Positions 1 through 8,340 are shown, counted from the first letter of the stretch. The stretch is DNA of 15,729 nt from an uncultured Collinsella sp. (GCA_902388545.1 CABMPS010000022.1:1-15729), one strand, 5' to 3'. Translations and numbers: made by a program. Notes: a model not told the origin generated them from the sequence alone.

Positions 1-8
1 TCAACTTC

Positions 9-42
9 AAGGGCGCGACCAGAAGGTCAGCGCCCTTTCGTT
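9..42 (+). terminator. Rho-independent terminator of a gene upstream of the window
   Basis: The arms aagggcgcgacc (9-20) and ggtcagcgccctt (25-37) pair over 12 bp with one bulged A at 29 and an AGAA loop, followed by a short T-rich stretch. It most likely ends a plus-strand gene lying outside the window. Confidence 0.7.
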
Positions 43-110
43 TCACGTCACCTTGTCTCAAATGCGGCCCGCTCGCTGACGTTGCCAATACATCGGCGTT
101 GCCTTGGCCG

Positions 111-158
111 TCAATAGTCATTGGGGACGTTCTTAAACGACTACCCAACGGCTATTGA
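111..158. repeat. Imperfect 16-bp hairpin upstream of the ThrE gene
   Basis: Three nested complementary blocks are visible: tcaatag (111-117) with ctattga (152-158), ttggg (121-125) with cccaa (144-148), and cgtt (128-131) with aacg (136-139). No T tract follows, so it is not an obvious terminator. It lies 92 nt before the ThrE start and could be a leader structure or a degraded palindromic repeat. Apart from this hairpin I see no gene in positions 43-250. Confidence 0.4.
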
Positions 159-250
159 GCACATGGCTCGCATGGCAGCCGTCTCTTTTATGTTTCCTTT
201 AGCCGTTGCTGCCTAGGATGGGGGTTAGTCGGTAGGAAGGGAGCGTCTAT

Positions 251-1819
251 ATGGACGACGCGAGCGAGCGTGCAATCGAAGAGGACATGCTCGATCAGTT
301 CAATTACTTTGACGATGAGGATGAGGAGCTAATCGATCGTCGCGAGCCGGCATCGCTTGACTCATTTGATCTGGTCGATGAAGAGACTGATGAGGTTGAG
401 GACGAATCAACGGAGCCCCCACAGTCTTCGCGCCTTGACTCGCTGCTTTCGAGAGCCCCCATGCACCACGGTGTTCGTGCCGGCGCACTCCATATGAAAA
501 CAGACTGGCACCAGATCGTGACGGCAGGCGATGAGCTTGCCGTCGATGCACCGCTCACCGATAAGTCATCCATCATCTGCCGCACCGGTATGCTTATGCT
601 CGCGAGCGGAACGGGTGCCTGGCGTGTACGCGATACCATGAATCGCGTTGCCGCCGTACTCGGTGTCACCGTCCACGTTGACTTAAGTCTTCTGTCGTTT
701 GAGTGCACCTGCATCGAAGATGGCCACTGCTTTAACGAGGTTGTCAGCCTGCCCACAACGGGAGTCAATACCCATCGCATTTGGATGATGGAGAGCTTCC
801 TAAAGGAAATCGAGACGTATGGGCGCCGGTTTACCGTGCACGAATACCACGAGATGCTCAAGACCGTTGAGAGTTCAAAACCCGATTACTCTCCCTGGCA
901 ACAGGGCCTTGCGGCAGCTTGTGCTTGCGGCGCCTTCGTCTTTTTGCTCGGCGGCGGCCCTATCGAGATGGCCTGCGCATTCGTAGGCGCTGGTGTTGGC
1001 AACTTTGCTCGCTCTCATATTCTCAAGCAGGGTCTTGGCCAGTTTAGCGCGCTGACGATTGGCGTTGCGCTCGCTTGCGTTTCGTATCTGCTGGCATTGC
1101 TCGGCCTTGGCCAGGTCGTACCGGGGGCAATGTCGCACCAAGAAGGCTATATCGGCGCCATGCTCTTTGTGATTCCCGGCTTTCCCCTCATTACGGCAGG
1201 CCTCGACATCGCTAAGCTCGATATGCGAAGCGGCATTGAGCGTCTTTCGTATGCCGTGTCGATTATTGTGATGGCGACCCTTGTGGGCTGGATGGTTGCC
1301 GAGTGTGTGGGGCTGGCACCGGATGATTTTGCCCCGCTCGGCCTTTCGCCGCTTGCCCTTACGCTCCTGCGCGTGGTGATGAGCTTTGTTGGCGTATTCG
1401 GCTTCTCGGTGATGTTCAACAGCCCGGTAAAGATGGCCGCGGCAGCTGGGCTGATCGGCGCCGTGTCCAATACTTTGCGCCTTACGCTTGTCGATGCGCC
1501 GACGCTGTTTCCCTTTCTGGGCCTGAGCGTAGGTATGCCTCCCGAGGCGGCAGCGTTTATCGGCGCGCTGGTATCGGGGCTGCTCGCGAGCTTAGCCGAA
1601 ATCAAGCTCACCTACCCACGTATCGCCCTCACGGTGCCATCGATTGTCATTATGGTGCCGGGCTTGTATCTGTATCGCTCGATGTATTACATGTGCACCT
1701 TCGACACGGTCAATATGCTCGGCTGGTTTGTGCGTGCAGTGCTCATTGTGGCGTTTCTGCCCGTTGGCCTGGGCGTGGCGAGAACCCTCACCGACTCTCG
1801 CTGGCGCCACACCAGCTAA
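251..1819 (+). CDS. ThrE-type threonine/serine exporter
   Basis: A 522-aa inner-membrane protein of the ThrE family, which exports threonine and serine using the proton gradient. Residues 1-60 are an acidic, probably disordered tail. Residues 105-205 form the soluble ThrE domain, with the conserved stretch MLMLASGTGAWRVRDTMNR near 113-131. From about residue 215 to the end there are roughly ten hydrophobic segments, including the FVIPGFPLITAGLDI motif (306-320) and a PSIVIMVPGLYLYRSMYYM motif (463-481) typical of the second half. Both halves, which are separate proteins (YjjP and YjjB) in E. coli, are fused here as in Corynebacterium ThrE. The ATG at 251 is preceded by GGAAGGGAG (235-243) at good spacing. 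It stands alone, with a palindrome 32 nt after the stop. The family is clear; the exact substrate is inferred. Confidence 0.9.
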   Translation: MDDASERAIEEDMLDQFNYFDDEDEELIDRREPASLDSFDLVDEETDEVEDESTEPPQSSRLDSLLSRAPMHHGVRAGALHMKTDWHQIVTAGDELAVDAPLTDKSSIICRTGMLMLASGTGAWRVRDTMNRVAAVLGVTVHVDLSLLSFECTCIEDGHCFNEVVSLPTTGVNTHRIWMMESFLKEIETYGRRFTVHEYHEMLKTVESSKPDYSPWQQGLAAACACGAFVFLLGGGPIEMACAFVGAGVGNFARSHILKQGLGQFSALTIGVALACVSYLLALLGLGQVVPGAMSHQEGYIGAMLFVIPGFPLITAGLDIAKLDMRSGIERLSYAVSIIVMATLVGWMVAECVGLAPDDFAPLGLSPLALTLLRVVMSFVGVFGFSVMFNSPVKMAAAAGLIGAVSNTLRLTLVDAPTLFPFLGLSVGMPPEAAAFIGALVSGLLASLAEIKLTYPRIALTVPSIVIMVPGLYLYRSMYYMCTFDTVNMLGWFVRAVLIVAFLPVGLGVARTLTDSRWRHTS

Positions 1820-1850
1820 TTGGTGCAAATGAAACTGATCCGCAAAACAT

Positions 1851-1914
1851 GAACGTGGATAATCTCCCGTTTTTGACCTGTTTACGGGCTCAAAACGGGA
1901 GATTATCCACGTTC
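1851..1914. repeat. Dispersed palindromic repeat, copy 1 (23-bp arms)
   Basis: A perfect inverted repeat: the left arm 1851-1873 begins gaacgtggataatctcccg, and the right arm is 1892-1914, with an 18-nt loop. It starts 32 nt after the ThrE stop. No T tract follows, so a terminator role is uncertain. The same core with a different inner stem recurs at 15526-15589, which marks it as a member of a repeat family (REP-like). Confidence 0.8.
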
Positions 1915-1923
1915 GTGGAATGG

Positions 1924-1944
1924 GTGTCCGAAAATCCACGCTCG
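1924..1944. repeat. Satellite block of the dispersed repeat
   Basis: This 21-nt block (gtgtccgaaaatccacg plus ctcg) matches the reverse complement of 15474-15494 at 20 of 21 positions. It follows the palindrome at 1851-1914 by 9 nt, and at the right end of the window the same two modules occur in the opposite order and orientation. Its AATCCACGCTCG tail resembles the outer arm of the palindrome itself. Confidence 0.65.
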
Positions 1945-2030
1945 TTGGGCCGATGCAGACGCACCTGGCAATTCCTTTTTTGTAGACGTTGTCGCGCGGC
2001 TACGGGCAGGAAAGGTCCCAACGGTTAACA

Positions 2031-2036
2031 TATACT
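2031..2036 (+). promoter_or_regulatory. Candidate -10 box for clpC
   Basis: TATACT at 2031-2036 is one base from the consensus TATAAT and lies 84 nt before the clpC start. No good TTGACA-like -35 box is seen at 16-18 nt spacing. This is a weak call, based on one hexamer. Confidence 0.3.
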
Positions 2037-2054
2037 CCATATGGGTAAAGAGAC

Positions 2055-2082
2055 CAAAGCGCTGCCGCGGGGCGGCGCTTTG
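2055..2082 (+). promoter_or_regulatory. GC-rich hairpin in the clpC leader
   Basis: The arm caaagcgctgcc (2055-2066) pairs with ggcggcgctttg (2071-2082) over 12 bp with one G-U pair and a GCGG loop. It ends 25 nt before the AAGAGGAA ribosome binding site (2107-2114). Only a short TTTGAAAAAAA follows, so it could be an attenuator, an mRNA-stabilising 5' hairpin, or an operator. I see no clear CtsR heptad repeat, HspR HAIR motif or CIRCE element nearby. Confidence 0.5.
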
Positions 2083-2119
2083 CGTTTGAAAAAAACTAGC
2101 TCGTCTAAGAGGAACTAGC

Positions 2120-3436
2120 ATGTTAGACCGTTTTACCGATCGCGCGCGCAAGGTCATGTCCATGGCCAAGCAGGAGGCGCTCGATCTTCATTCAAATAAG
2201 GTGGGTACCGAGCATCTGTTGCTCGCGCTCGCCAAGGAGGACGAGGGCATTGCCGCTGAGGCGCTGCGCTCGCTCGATATCTCCTACGACGACATCATGG
2301 ATACCCTCAAAGAGGTCCAGACCACGGTTCCCGAGCCCAGCGAGGAGACCGAGGCTGCCAAGCTTGCCTTTACGCCGCTCGTCATTAGCGTGATGGAGCG
2401 CTCCTTCCGCGTGGCGCGTGAGAACAACCAGACCTACGTGTCGACCGAGCACTTGCTGATCGGCATCGTCGAAGAGGGCAACGGCATGGCCATGGACATC
2501 CTCATGCGCCTGGGTGTGTCGTCCGCCTCCATCAAAAAGGCTATCGAGAAACTCACCGCCAAGGATCAGGACAAGAAGCGTCCGCTCGCCGGAGCCGGCG
2601 CCGGTCGCCCCGGTGCGGGCTTGCCGTTCTTTAGCGGCTCGGATGCCTCTCAGCAAAAGGGGGGCGGCACCGACACGCTCAAGCAGTTCGCCACCAACCT
2701 CACGCAGAAGGCGCGCGACGGCGAGCTCGATCCCGTGATTGGCCGCGAAAAGGAAGTCCAGCGCATGATGGAGATCCTTTCGCGCCGCACCAAGAACAAT
2801 CCGCTTATCCTGGGCGATCCCGGCGTGGGCAAGACGGCTATCGTCGAGGGCCTGGCGCAGCAGATTGCTGCTGGCAATGTGCCCGAGAATCTTATGAACC
2901 AGAATATCTGGACGCTCGATCTGCCGGGTCTTGTCGCGGGTGCCAAGTATCGCGGTGAGTTTGAGGAGCGCCTCAAGAACGTGATCCAGGAGGCGACCGA
3001 AGCCGACGACGTCATCTTGTTTATCGACGAGATGCACACCATCATCGGTGCCGGTTCTGCCGAGGGTTCTATCGATGCGAGCTCTATGCTCAAGCCCGTG
3101 CTCGCGCGCGGTGCTTTCCAGATCATTGGTGCCACCACGGCTGAGGAGTTCCGTAAGTACCTCACTAAAGATCCGGCCTTTGAGCGCCGCTTCCAGACCA
3201 TCGATGTCGAGGAGCCGAGCGTCGAGGACACGGTCAAGATCCTGACCGCGCTCAAGCCGCGCTACGAGGAGCACCACCATGTGCGCTATACGCAGGGTGC
3301 TATCGAGGCCGCCGCGAACCTTTCCAACCGCTACATCCAGGATCGCTTCCTGCCCGATAAGGCCATCGACCTCATCGACGAGGCCGGTGCCCGCGCTCGC
3401 ATCCCGAGCCGGTGCGCGAGGCCGAGCATCGTATAG
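2120..3436 (+). CDS. clpC: ClpC ATPase, N-terminal part (reading frame broken)
   Basis: This is the first half of an Hsp100/ClpC unfoldase, which feeds proteins to the ClpP protease in the cytoplasm. The two Clp N-domain repeats cover about residues 1-145, followed by a Gly/Ala/Pro linker (about 155-180). The first AAA module has Walker A GDPGVGKT (232-239) and Walker B LFIDEMHT with D303 and E304. Translation matches ClpC down to [14 protein letters not shown], then leaves the family and ends nine residues later at a TAG (3434-3436). The family sequence resumes in another frame from about 3403, giving 875 aa in total if one base is restored, a normal ClpC length. The start ATG has AAGAGGAA in front. 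The second AAA module is not in this frame, so a working ClpC needs the frame restored. Confidence 0.9.
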   Translation: MLDRFTDRARKVMSMAKQEALDLHSNKVGTEHLLLALAKEDEGIAAEALRSLDISYDDIMDTLKEVQTTVPEPSEETEAAKLAFTPLVISVMERSFRVARENNQTYVSTEHLLIGIVEEGNGMAMDILMRLGVSSASIKKAIEKLTAKDQDKKRPLAGAGAGRPGAGLPFFSGSDASQQKGGGTDTLKQFATNLTQKARDGELDPVIGREKEVQRMMEILSRRTKNNPLILGDPGVGKTAIVEGLAQQIAAGNVPENLMNQNIWTLDLPGLVAGAKYRGEFEERLKNVIQEATEADDVILFIDEMHTIIGAGSAEGSIDASSMLKPVLARGAFQIIGATTAEEFRKYLTKDPAFERRFQTIDVEEPSVEDTVKILTALKPRYEEHHHVRYTQGAIEAAANLSNRYIQDRFLPDKAIDLIDEAGARARIPSRCARPSIV

Positions 3437-4746
3437 AGGAGCTCAAGGCCGCCGCGCAGGAGGCCACCGAGAGCGATGACATGAACAAGGCCGCCGAGAT
3501 CACCGAGCAGCAGAAGGCCGCCGAGATTGAACTCGCCGAAGCCAAGGCCGCCTGGACCGCCGAGCTCGACGCCAGCCCGCTCACCATCGACGTCAGTCAG
3601 ATTGCCGACATCGTGTCCGTGACTTCGGGCGTGCCGGTTTCCTCGCTCACCGAGAGCGAGAGCCGTCGCCTGCTGCAGACCGAAAGCGTGCTCAAGACCC
3701 GCATTATCGGCCAGGACGAGGCCGTCGAGGCCGTCGCCAAGGCCGTGCGCCGCAGCCGCTCGCCGCTCAAGGACCCGCGTCGTCCCGGCGGCAGCTTTAT
3801 CTTCCTGGGTCCCACCGGCACGGGCAAGACCGAGCTCGCCAAGACGCTCGCCGAGTATCTCTTTGGCAGCAAAGACGCGCTCATCAGCTTCGACATGTCC
3901 GAGTTCGGTAGCGAGTTCGAGGTCTCCAAGCTCATCGGTAGCCCTCCGGGCTACGTCGGTCACGACGAGGGCGGCCAGCTCACCAAGGCCGTTCGTCGCC
4001 ACCCGTACTCGGTCGTGCTGTTCGACGAGATCGAGAAGGCGCACCCCGATATCTTCAACATCTTGCTGCAGGTGCTGGAGGAGGGCCGCCTGACCGATAG
4101 CCAGGGCAAGACGGTCGACTTCCGCAACACCGTGATCATCATGACGTCCAATGTGGGCGCCCGCGAGATTGCGCAGGATGCGAGCGTGGGCTTTGGCACC
4201 ACCGGCGAGCAGGGTCTCACGTCGAGTGAGATCCGTGGTCGCGCGATGGGCGAGCTCAAGCGCCTGTTCCGCCCCGAGCTGCTCAACCGTATCGACGACA
4301 TTGTTGTGTTCCAGAAGCTCTCGGGCGAGAATCTCACCAAGATCGCGCACCTGCTGGTGGACGACCTGCGCCAGCGTCTGATTGCCAACGGCATGAACAT
4401 CAAGCTCACCGATGCGGCCTATGACAAGATCGTGGCCGAGGGCACCGACCTCACCAACGGTGCGCGTCCGCTGCGCCGTGCTATTCAAAAGCTCATCGAG
4501 GACCCGCTGTCCGAGGAACTTCTGGCCGGCGAGTGGGGCGAGGGCGATACCGTCCTGTGCGACGTGGCCGATGGCAAGTTTGTCTTTAGCCACGGCACGG
4601 GCGAGATTCCGGCACCGCGTCCGGCAGGTACGCTCGGTGGCGATACCACCCCGGCGGCACCGCACACTGGCAGCGCCGCGCCCGTGAGCGGCGGCGTGAC
4701 CTCGGGCCCCGGCGGCATGATGCAAGCCGGTTCCGGCGCGCTGTAA
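3412..4746 (+). CDS. clpC: ClpC ATPase, C-terminal part (reading frame broken)
   Basis: The second half of ClpC. It opens with the charged coiled middle region ([10 protein letters not shown] onward, with a UVR-like NKAAEIT segment). The second AAA module carries Walker A GPTGTGKT (local residues 133-140, about 564-571 of the restored protein) and Walker B VVLFDEIEKAHPD with D205 and E206. A VGFG motif resembles the loop that docks ClpP. The last 40 residues are rich in Pro, Gly and Ala. The nominal GTG start at 3412 has no ribosome binding site, and an in-frame ATG at 3481 also lacks one, so this is probably not a separate gene but the rest of clpC after a frame change. A terminator follows at 4772. 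Confidence 0.88.
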   Translation: MREAEHRIEELKAAAQEATESDDMNKAAEITEQQKAAEIELAEAKAAWTAELDASPLTIDVSQIADIVSVTSGVPVSSLTESESRRLLQTESVLKTRIIGQDEAVEAVAKAVRRSRSPLKDPRRPGGSFIFLGPTGTGKTELAKTLAEYLFGSKDALISFDMSEFGSEFEVSKLIGSPPGYVGHDEGGQLTKAVRRHPYSVVLFDEIEKAHPDIFNILLQVLEEGRLTDSQGKTVDFRNTVIIMTSNVGAREIAQDASVGFGTTGEQGLTSSEIRGRAMGELKRLFRPELLNRIDDIVVFQKLSGENLTKIAHLLVDDLRQRLIANGMNIKLTDAAYDKIVAEGTDLTNGARPLRRAIQKLIEDPLSEELLAGEWGEGDTVLCDVADGKFVFSHGTGEIPAPRPAGTLGGDTTPAAPHTGSAAPVSGGVTSGPGGMMQAGSGAL

Positions 4747-4771
4747 GGCGTGGCGACAATTTGATACGCGC

Positions 4772-4808
4772 AATCGAGGCGCTCCGGAAAGGGCGCCTCG
4801 ATTTGTAG
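4772..4808 (+). terminator. Terminator after clpC
   Basis: The arms aatcgaggcgctc (4772-4784) and gggcgcctcgatt (4791-4803) form a 13-bp stem with one T-G pair and a six-base loop, followed by TTGT. It sits 26 nt after the clpC stop, separating clpC from pepD. Confidence 0.75.
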
Positions 4809-4910
4809 AGCTGCGGAAGTTGTGACCGTTACGCTATACGGTCCACCGTTAGCCGATGATGCAAGGGCGCTCGGCGTTTTCGACTGGTTTATGCACGCAA
4901 AGTCTGGGAA

Positions 4911-4916
4911 TATACA
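4911..4916 (+). promoter_or_regulatory. Candidate -10 box for pepD
   Basis: TATACA at 4911-4916 lies 45 nt before the pepD start in the gap after the clpC terminator. A TTTATG at 4888-4893 is at 17-nt spacing but is a poor -35. An inverted repeat, gaccgt (4824-4829) with acggtc (4838-4843), lies further upstream and might be an operator. Both are weak calls. Confidence 0.25.
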
Positions 4917-4960
4917 AGTCGCATGTCTTACTGTCTAACCAGTTGCGCCAAGGAGGCACC

Positions 4961-6418
4961 ATGGATTACAAGATTACCGGCTACGAGCCCGCCCAGCTGT
5001 TCCATTTCTTTGAGGAGGTCAGCGCGATTCCCCGTGGGTCTGGCAACGAGAAGGGCATCAGCGATTTCCTGGTTGCGTTTGCCAAGGAGCGCGGCCTCGA
5101 TGTGTACCAGGACGACGTCTACAACGTCATCATTCGCAAGCCCGCATCTGCCGGTGCCGAGAATGCCCCGACCGTGATGCTGCAGGGCCACATCGATATG
5201 GTGTGCGACAAGCTGGGCTCCGTTGAGCACGACTTTACGACCGACGGTATCGATCTGGTTGTCAAGGACGGCGTCCTCACCGCTAACGGCACCACTCTGG
5301 GCGCCGACAACGGTATCGCCGTCGCGCTTATGCTTACCGTGCTCAACGACGATTCGATTGCCCATCCGGCCCTCGAGTGCGTATTCACCACCGACGAGGA
5401 GACCGGCCTGGTCGGCGCCGAGACGCTCGACAAGTCCCAGATTAGCGCCCGCACCATGATTAATCTCGACTCCGAGGAAGAGGGCGTTGCCACCGTCAGC
5501 TGCGCCGGCGGCGTCGTCGTTACCTACACCTGCCCGATCGCGCGCGAGCACAAGACCGGTAGCACCCTCACGCTCGACATCTCCGGCCTGCTGGGCGGTC
5601 ACTCCGGCAGCGATATCCACCTGGAGCGCGGCAACGGCAACCTCATCATGGCCCGCATCATCGACCGCCTGATGGTTGCCGGCGAGCCCGCCATCGTGAG
5701 CTTTAACGGCGGCACCAAGGACAACGCCATCAACCGTGAGTGCAAGGCCGAGCTGGTTTACGCCGACCACGCTGCCGCCGAGGCCGCGGCCCAGATCGCA
5801 AAGGACATCATCGCCGACGTCACTGCCGAGCTCGAGGTCTTCGACCCCGGCTTTACCTGCACCGTCGAGATTGCCGACGACGCCGAGGTCGAGGCCATGG
5901 ATCAGAAGTCCGCGCTTGCCCTCATCCGCGCCCTGCGTCTTGCCCCTAATGGCGTGATTCGCCGCAACGTCGCCACTGACGGCTCCGTCGAGGTTTCCTC
6001 CAACATCGGCGTGGTCGCCACTTCCGACGACCAGGTCAAGATCATGCTGTCCCCGCGCTCCTCGATCACCTCGCTGCAGAACGAGTTCAAGGACCGCCTG
6101 CAGACGCTGGCCGATGTCTTGGGCTTCGACGCCAAGTTCGAGTTCGAGTATCCCGGCTGGAGCTATGCCGAGCATTCGCCGGTCCGCGACGTTTTTGTCG
6201 AGAGCTATCGCGAGCTCTTTGGCTCCGAGCTGCGCATCGAGTCCATTCACGCTGGCCTTGAGTGCGGCCTGTTTGCTGAGGCCCTGCACGGCCTGGACGC
6301 CATCGCCGTGGGCCCGACGCTCTCCGATGTCCACACCCCGGACGAGAGCATGGAGCTCGCTTCTGCCGAGCGCTTCTACGAGCTGCTCATCGACGTCCTC
6401 AAGCGCCTTGCCGCGTAA
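4961..6418 (+). CDS. pepD: Aminoacyl-histidine dipeptidase (PepD, M20 metallopeptidase)
   Basis: A 485-aa cytoplasmic zinc dipeptidase, the same length as E. coli PepD, which cleaves Xaa-His and many other dipeptides. The metal and catalytic residues are in place: H77 and D79 in LQGHIDMV, D116 in LGADNG, E146-E147 in TTDEETG, D170 in INLDSEEEG, and H458 in SDVHTPDE. The lid domain lies between about residues 185 and 375. I chose the ATG at 4961 because AAGGAGG (4950-4956) sits just before it. The reading frame stays open upstream to an ATG at 4856, but that stretch does not look like PepD. It is likely its own transcription unit, with terminators on both sides. Confidence 0.93.
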   Translation: MDYKITGYEPAQLFHFFEEVSAIPRGSGNEKGISDFLVAFAKERGLDVYQDDVYNVIIRKPASAGAENAPTVMLQGHIDMVCDKLGSVEHDFTTDGIDLVVKDGVLTANGTTLGADNGIAVALMLTVLNDDSIAHPALECVFTTDEETGLVGAETLDKSQISARTMINLDSEEEGVATVSCAGGVVVTYTCPIAREHKTGSTLTLDISGLLGGHSGSDIHLERGNGNLIMARIIDRLMVAGEPAIVSFNGGTKDNAINRECKAELVYADHAAAEAAAQIAKDIIADVTAELEVFDPGFTCTVEIADDAEVEAMDQKSALALIRALRLAPNGVIRRNVATDGSVEVSSNIGVVATSDDQVKIMLSPRSSITSLQNEFKDRLQTLADVLGFDAKFEFEYPGWSYAEHSPVRDVFVESYRELFGSELRIESIHAGLECGLFAEALHGLDAIAVGPTLSDVHTPDESMELASAERFYELLIDVLKRLAA

Positions 6419-6473
6419 GGGTCGCGCTAGCAGCAGTTCGAGCCACGTGCTAGCGGATTGCAAATGACATTAC

Positions 6474-6524
6474 GAGAGGGGGCATCCGAACTTTTGCGAC
6501 GGGTGCCCCCCTCTCTTTTGTTTG
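6474..6524 (+). terminator. Terminator between pepD and hipA
   Basis: The arms gagagggggcatcc (6474-6487) and gggtgcccccctctc (6501-6515) pair with one bulge and are followed by TTTTGTTT on the plus strand, so it ends pepD. It lies between two convergent genes and may partly stop hipA transcription too. Confidence 0.8.
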
Positions 6525-6546
6525 ATAATTGCGAAATTACAGCCAC

Positions 6547-7851
6547 CTAGTCCATTTCTGCCCTGATGAGGTCGAGGGTGCGCTGGCAGTTTTCGCGGAC
6601 GGGGCCGAGCATATGCTCGCGCAGGTCCGCCATGCCGGGCAGGTCGGCGTATTCGTCCATGATCTCTTCCATACAAATGGGCACCTCGTAGGCGAGGTCC
6701 ATCATGATCGCAAAGCAAAACTTCTCGGATAGCCCGGCATCGGTGAGCGCCGCCTCCAGCGCGGGGTCGCCCATACCGTGGTATCGGCGGATAGCGCCTG
6801 GACCGATGCGCCCCACTCGATTTTCGCCGCCAACGCTCATGGCAAGGCGCGCCCGGCGGCGCATACGTTCGTACGCCAAGCCCGATGCGACATCGTACAT
6901 GGGTGCGAGCGCTGCATTTGTGCCTTTGCCTAGGATGAGCGAGTAGTTTTTAGCGTGTGCGTCAGGCGCTCCGATAATGGCGTTATAGAACAACATATAG
7001 GTAAAAAGCACAAGATTCATGTGGTGGGGGACTGTGTTAATCAGTCGTTCTTGGATGTCTCGTGTGGTTGGTCCTCCGTCGGCGGTGTATTTCTGGCTTG
7101 GCAATACACCGAGCGCCTGGCAAAAGTCCTCCTGATGCAGCCTTTCGATATTTCCGCTGCTATTGACCATTCTGTCGTACCGTTCAACGACGAGCGCGGC
7201 TTCGTCTTCAAATGTGCAATAGGAGACGTTGGCAGTTGGAATGCCAACACGCCGAGCCGTTTTCATGCAGACGAATTCGTTTAAGGCCTGATGTTTGAAC
7301 CCAACGACACCATTTTTGAAGATATGGGTAGTGGGGGATGACCCTAGACATTCGCACCATTGGCCATCATGCCAAGCTAGTGCAAATTTGCCTTGATTGC
7401 CGCCCAGGGACCAGCTTTCGTTGGAGCCCATCCATGTCTCTCTTTCGTCATCGCGAATTGCTTTGAGCTTGTGAGCGATTTGAGAATTGGTAAGCGGGCG
7501 GTATGCCGAGACCCTGCCGCGGGCGGCGCCTAATTGATCGGTTCGACAAAACTGAACGGCCCCTGCGCAGTCAAGACCGATATGGCACAAGAGGGCGACG
7601 GGGTTGTTGGATGCAACGTCATACTCGGCGGCAATAGCGCGACGCTGCTCTTGACTGTCGGGCAAAAGGCCAAATAGGAACGGGCGGGCGATGTTATGGC
7701 CATACGTGCGATTGGAAAGCGGCATTGTTAGCGATAGCGGTGCTCCGCGATAGGTTGGGGCGTATACAAAGCTGCAGAGTCCATGCTCGTCTTGCCGGAG
7801 AGTGCCTGCGATTTCGCCACAAATGAGGGTTGCAAGCTCCATCTCTGCCAT
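6547..7851 (-). CDS. hipA: HipA-family serine/threonine kinase toxin
   Basis: A 434-aa HipA-type kinase, the toxin of a type II toxin-antitoxin pair. E. coli HipA phosphorylates glutamyl-tRNA synthetase and causes growth arrest and persistence; the target here is unknown. Residues 8-110 match the HipA N-terminal subdomain (MPLSNRTYGHNIARPFLFGL onward). The kinase domain has the flexible loop SLGGNQGK, with S148 in the place of the autophosphorylated Ser of E. coli HipA. The catalytic motif is GAPDAHAKN with D297, H299 and N302, and the metal-binding YDVASGL has D320. All key residues are present, so the toxin looks active. The ATG follows the hipB stop with no gap, so translation is probably coupled; only a weak AAGG-like site precedes it. 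Confidence 0.92.
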   Translation of the reverse strand: MAEMELATLICGEIAGTLRQDEHGLCSFVYAPTYRGAPLSLTMPLSNRTYGHNIARPFLFGLLPDSQEQRRAIAAEYDVASNNPVALLCHIGLDCAGAVQFCRTDQLGAARGRVSAYRPLTNSQIAHKLKAIRDDERETWMGSNESWSLGGNQGKFALAWHDGQWCECLGSSPTTHIFKNGVVGFKHQALNEFVCMKTARRVGIPTANVSYCTFEDEAALVVERYDRMVNSSGNIERLHQEDFCQALGVLPSQKYTADGGPTTRDIQERLINTVPHHMNLVLFTYMLFYNAIIGAPDAHAKNYSLILGKGTNAALAPMYDVASGLAYERMRRRARLAMSVGGENRVGRIGPGAIRRYHGMGDPALEAALTDAGLSEKFCFAIMMDLAYEVPICMEEIMDEYADLPGMADLREHMLGPVRENCQRTLDLIRAEMD

Positions 7852-8283
7852 TTATTTCACAACCTTACAGCCAAAGGAGAGGCCTGAAGTGCCGGAAAGG
7901 CCTTGCTCGGCTGCGATTTGGGCCAGCAAGGCACCATAGGAAGATGGCGTTCCCTGTCGAGCGGGTCGTCTGCCTACGCTTGGCTTTGGCAGGGCATTCG
8001 AGTTCGCGATAGGGAGGTCCGCTTTCGTCGTCGGATGTTCGGAGGGCGATGCGATGGAGTCGTTATCGCTTTGCGCAAAGAGACCTATGTCGAGTGCGTT
8101 AAAGACGGTCAGTAACTTGTCGAGCCGAATACCCGTGGCGTCTCCTAGCTCGAGCGATGCGAGCAGGCGCTCCGAAACGCCGGCTTTTTTAGCGAGGGCC
8201 GCACGGGTGATTTCCTGCGACTCGCGTGCCTGACGCACATAGATGCCAGCTTGGCGTGGTGTGGTGATGGGAAGGGTATCCAT
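7852..8283 (-). CDS. hipB: HipB-like antitoxin, XRE-type DNA-binding protein
   Basis: A 143-aa protein whose N-terminal half (about residues 9-72) is an XRE helix-turn-helix domain (GIYVRQARESQEITRAALAK, then KKAGVSERLLASLELG). As in HipB proteins, it should bind its own promoter and hold HipA inactive. The C-terminal half, from about residue 75, is longer than in E. coli HipB (88 aa) and low in recognisable features. I chose the ATG at 8283, which has TTGGAGATCGCC directly before it. The in-frame ATG at 8296-8298 has no ribosome binding site and lies at the edge of the operator palindrome. It sits directly upstream of hipA in one operon, behind the mntP terminator. Confidence 0.88.
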   Translation of the reverse strand: MDTLPITTPRQAGIYVRQARESQEITRAALAKKAGVSERLLASLELGDATGIRLDKLLTVFNALDIGLFAQSDNDSIASPSEHPTTKADLPIANSNALPKPSVGRRPARQGTPSSYGALLAQIAAEQGLSGTSGLSFGCKVVK

Positions 8284-8297
8284 GGCGATCTCCAACA

Positions 8298-8338
8298 TGC
8301 AGACTTTTGCATATCAGTATGACATGCAAAAGTCTGCA
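8298..8338. promoter_or_regulatory. hipBA operator/promoter palindrome
   Basis: A perfect inverted repeat of 15-bp arms: tgcagacttttgcat (8298-8312) and atgcaaaagtctgca (8324-8338), with an 11-nt centre. The centre holds a minus-strand CATACT (8316-8321), a fair -10 box, so a protein bound here would block transcription. It lies 15 nt upstream of the chosen hipB start. Binding by HipB is inferred from position and from the autoregulation known in this family. Confidence 0.8.
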
Positions 8339-8340
8339 CG

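Noticed and set aside
3331..4773. Long antisense open frame across the 3' half of clpC, and similar antisense frames over pepD and cysS
   Set aside because: GC-rich codon use leaves the opposite strand open; their sequences are low-complexity mirror images of the real genes.
4856..4960. Longer PepD starting at 4856
   Set aside because: The extra residues do not resemble PepD, while the ATG at 4961 has a perfect AAGGAGG and gives the normal 485-aa length.
8284..8298. HipB start at the ATG ending at 8298
   Set aside because: It has no ribosome binding site and overlaps the operator palindrome; the ATG at 8283 has GGAG at good spacing.
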